Assembly: GCF_902498915.1 (NCBI RefSeq)
Contig: NZ_CABVLQ010000001.1
Direction: 5' to 3' (one strand)
Source: Escherichia ruysiae
Lineage (GTDB): Bacteria; Pseudomonadota; Gammaproteobacteria; Enterobacterales; Enterobacteriaceae
Length of the DNA stretch: 64,000 bases
The translations under genes were made by a program, and so were the position numbers. Of the stretch, positions 61,969 through 64,000 are shown one piece after another. Each line of letters begins with the position of its first letter. Positions within the stretch are counted from its first letter, which is position 1. A model generated the notes under the pieces. The model saw nothing but the letters and a program-made list of their open reading frames with translations, did no database searches and was not told the DNA's origin.

Positions 61969-62292
61969 ATGCGTAATAGCCATAACATTACACTAACAAA
62001 TAGCGAAAGCCTTACTGAGGATGAAGAAACCACATGGTCGCTGCCAGGCGCCGTGGTCGGTTTTGTCTCCTGGCTGTGTGCGCTGGCGATACCGATGTTG
62101 ATTTATGGCTCTAACACGCTGTTCTTTTTTATCTATACCTGGCCTTTCTTTCTGGCGCTGATGCCCGTCGCGGTGGTGGTGGGTATTGCGCTGCATTCAT
62201 TGATGGACGGAAAGCTACGCTACAGTATTGTTTTTACCCTGGTGACTGTAGGTATTATGTTTGGTGCACTGTTTATGTGGTTGTTGGGCTAA
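61969..62292 (+). CDS. ygbE: DUF3561 inner-membrane protein YgbE
   Basis: A 107-residue small membrane protein of the DUF3561 family with three predicted helices: about 27-48, 52-75 and 84-106. The N-terminal 25 residues are polar. No function is established and no catalytic motif is visible. Its position after cysDNC is conserved in enterobacteria, but co-regulation with sulfate assimilation is not shown. The ribosome site is AACAGGATCAG. Confidence 0.93.
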   Translation: MRNSHNITLTNSESLTEDEETTWSLPGAVVGFVSWLCALAIPMLIYGSNTLFFFIYTWPFFLALMPVAVVVGIALHSLMDGKLRYSIVFTLVTVGIMFGALFMWLLG

Positions 62293-62485
62293 TTTGTTCT
62301 TTCCCGTCTACTCTGTTCATAATTCAAACCGTAACCAATAATGAGATTATGTTCCGCACGCCCTGGGTATACGTAACAATGGACAAATGTGGTACATTTG
62401 CCCGCGTTGTCGCGGTATCCCCAACAGAGGATGTAGAGTCGTCTTCGGATGTATGGGATGAAGATGCCGTTTTTCAGGGGGCAGG

Positions 62486-62797
62486 ATGGGTAAACTAACG
62501 CTGCTGTTGCTGGCTATTCTGGTCTGGCTACAGTATTCGCTGTGGTTCGGTAAGAACGGTATACATGACTATACCCGCGTCAATAATGATGTGGCGGCAC
62601 AGCAAGCTACAAACGCGAAACTTAAAGCGCGAAACGATCAGCTTTTTGCCGAAATTGACGATCTCAATGGCGGTCAGGAGGCGCTCGAAGAACGAGCGCG
62701 TAATGAACTCAGCATGACCAGGCCGGGCGAAACTTTCTATCGTCTGGTGCCTGACGCGTCGAAACGCGCACAGTCTGCGGGGCAAAACAATCGATAA
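62486..62797 (+). CDS. ftsB: Cell division protein FtsB
   Basis: A 103-residue bitopic inner-membrane protein of the FtsQLB divisome subcomplex that activates FtsWI. A short cytosolic start is followed by one membrane helix (about 4-21, [19 protein letters not shown]). A periplasmic coiled coil (about 29-70, [26 protein letters not shown]) pairs with FtsL, and the [18 protein letters not shown] region holds the CCD (constriction control domain). It is followed by ispD after 18 bases. The upstream 193 bases contain a promoter-like GGTATACGTAACAATGG but no other gene. Confidence 0.96.
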
Positions 62798-62815
62798 ATC
62801 AGCCCAGGAATTAAC

Positions 62816-63526
62816 ATGGCAACCACTCATTTGGATGTTTGCGCCGTGGTTCCGGCGGCCGGATTTGGCCGCCGAATGCAAACGGAATGTCCTAAGCAAT
62901 ATCTCTCAATCGGTAATCAAACCATTCTTGAACACTCGGTACATGCGCTGCTGGCGCATCCCCGTGTGTCGCGTGTCGTCATTGCTATAAGCCCTGGCGA
63001 TAGTCGTTTTGCACAACTTCCTCTGGCAAATCATCCGCAGATCACCGTTGTTGACGGTGGTGAAGAGCGTGCTAATTCCGTGCTGGCAGGTCTGAAAGCC
63101 GCTGGCGACGCGCAGTGGGTGTTGGTGCATGACGCCGCTCGCCCTTGCCTGCATCAGGATGACCTTGCGCGTCTGTTGGCGTTGAGCGAAACCAGCCGCA
63201 CGGGGGGCATTCTCGCTGCGCCGGTGCGTGATACCATGAAACGTGCCGAACCGGGCAAAAATGCCATTGCTCATACTGTTGATCGCAACGGCCTATGGCA
63301 CGCGTTGACGCCGCAATTTTTCCCTCGTGAGCTGTTATATGACTGCCTGACGCGTGCATTAAATGAAGGCGCTACCATTACCGATGAAGCCTCGGCGCTG
63401 GAATACTGCGGTTTTCATCCGCAGCTGGTCGAAGGCCGTGCGGATAACATTAAAGTCACGCGCCCGGAAGATTTGGCGCTTGCCGAATTTTACCTCACCC
63501 GAACCATCCATCAGGAGAATACATAA
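62816..63526 (+). CDS. ispD: 2-C-methyl-D-erythritol 4-phosphate cytidylyltransferase
   Basis: A 236-residue enzyme of the MEP isoprenoid pathway that transfers CMP from CTP to MEP. The N-terminal nucleotide-binding motif is [35 protein letters not shown] and [20 protein letters not shown] form the catalytic cleft. [20 protein letters not shown] sequence ([14 protein letters not shown]) closes the domain. Its stop overlaps ispF (TAATG), linking consecutive non-identical pathway steps. No odd features. Confidence 0.98.
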
Positions 63527-64000
63527 TGCGAATTGGACACGGATTTGACGTACACGCCTTTGGCGGCGAAGGCCCAATTATCATTGGTGGTGTGCGCATC
63601 CCTTACGAAAAAGGGCTGCTGGCGCATTCTGATGGCGACGTGGCACTCCATGCGTTGACCGATGCATTGCTTGGTGCAGCGGCGCTGGGGGATATCGGCA
63701 AACTGTTTCCGGATACCGATCCGGCATTTAAAGGAGCAGACAGCCGCGAGCTGCTGCGTGAAGCCTGGCGACGCATTCAGGCGAAGGGGTATACCCTCGG
63801 CAACGTCGATGTCACTATCATCGCTCAGGCACCGAAAATGCTGCCGCACATCCCACAAATGCGCGTGTTTATTGCCGAAGATCTCGGCTGCCATATGGAT
63901 GATGTTAACGTGAAAGCCACTACTACGGAAAAACTCGGATTTACCGGCCGTGGGGAAGGGATTGCCTGTGAAGCGGTGGCGCTACTCATTAAGGCAACAA
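63526..64000 (+). CDS. ispF: 2-C-methyl-D-erythritol 2,4-cyclodiphosphate synthase, truncated by window end
   Basis: 158 of the expected 159 codons are present; the window ends about five bases before the stop. The enzyme closes CDP-ME 2-phosphate to MEcPP with loss of CMP. Zinc ligands are in the start [12 protein letters not shown] and in [40 protein letters not shown] and [21 protein letters not shown] are further signatures. The incompleteness is due to the window edge, not a mutation. Confidence 0.97.

Overview
The window is a stretch of Escherichia coli chromosome, almost entirely core genome. Nearly every protein is the one I know from the corresponding K-12 region (K-12 b2821 back to b2746, in reverse K-12 orientation), with only scattered substitutions. 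It opens inside ptrA and closes a few bases before the end of ispF. No prophage, insertion sequence or island is visible. REP/BIME elements fill many intergenic gaps.

Layout. (1) 1-13.7 kb: ptrA end, recB and recD (exonuclease V), argA with its ARG boxes, amiC, three initiator tRNA genes, mltA, then tcdA with csdE/csdA, which together make the cyclic t6A modification of tRNA, and the lipoprotein ygdI. (2) 13.7-24 kb: the small RNA gcvB divergent from gcvA, ygdD, rlmM, xni, sdaB/sdaC (serine use), ppnN, queF and syd. (3) 24-40 kb: the small RNA csrB behind a UvrY operator, yqcC-truC-yqcA, gudP-gudD (glucarate), barA (the sensor that drives csrB through UvrY), rlmD, relA, mazG, pyrG, eno. (4) 40-52.5 kb: queE, a CRISPR leader with one lone repeat, and the poorly characterised ygc cluster (ygcE, yqcE, ygcW, ygcU, ygcS, ygcR, ygcQ, ygcP, ygcO, ygcN), then queD. 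(5) 52.5-64 kb: cysJIH, a hokX/sokX toxin-antitoxin unit, iap, cysDNC (sulfate assimilation), ygbE, ftsB, ispD, ispF.

What sets it apart is gene content at five sites compared with K-12. The fucose operon between rlmM and xni is gone, leaving the last 24 codons of fucO. gudX is missing between gudP and gudD. mazEF is missing between relA and mazG. ygcG is missing between eno and queE. The type I-E cas genes are missing between cysH and iap, where an intact hokX sits. The CRISPR locus beside queE keeps its leader but has one degenerate repeat and no spacer. This pattern resembles cas-less E. coli lineages (phylogroup B2 is the obvious candidate); that is inference only.

The most interesting structure is in the ygc cluster. 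The two divergent operons, yqcE-ygcE and ygcW-ygcU-ygcS-ygcR-ygcQ, start from a shared 318-base region. It carries two CRP-like palindromes, one suitably placed for each direction. Each leader also has a strong intrinsic terminator just before its first gene. The two terminators share outer stem sequence, U-run and the distance to the start codon. The same cluster encodes YgcP, a member of the GlpP antiterminator family. This suggests an undescribed substrate-responsive antitermination circuit controlling a catabolic pathway with two MFS carriers, an FGGY kinase, an SDR dehydrogenase and an FAD dehydrogenase. Its electrons could leave through an ETF (YgcQR) and a FixCX-like quinone reductase (YgcNO).
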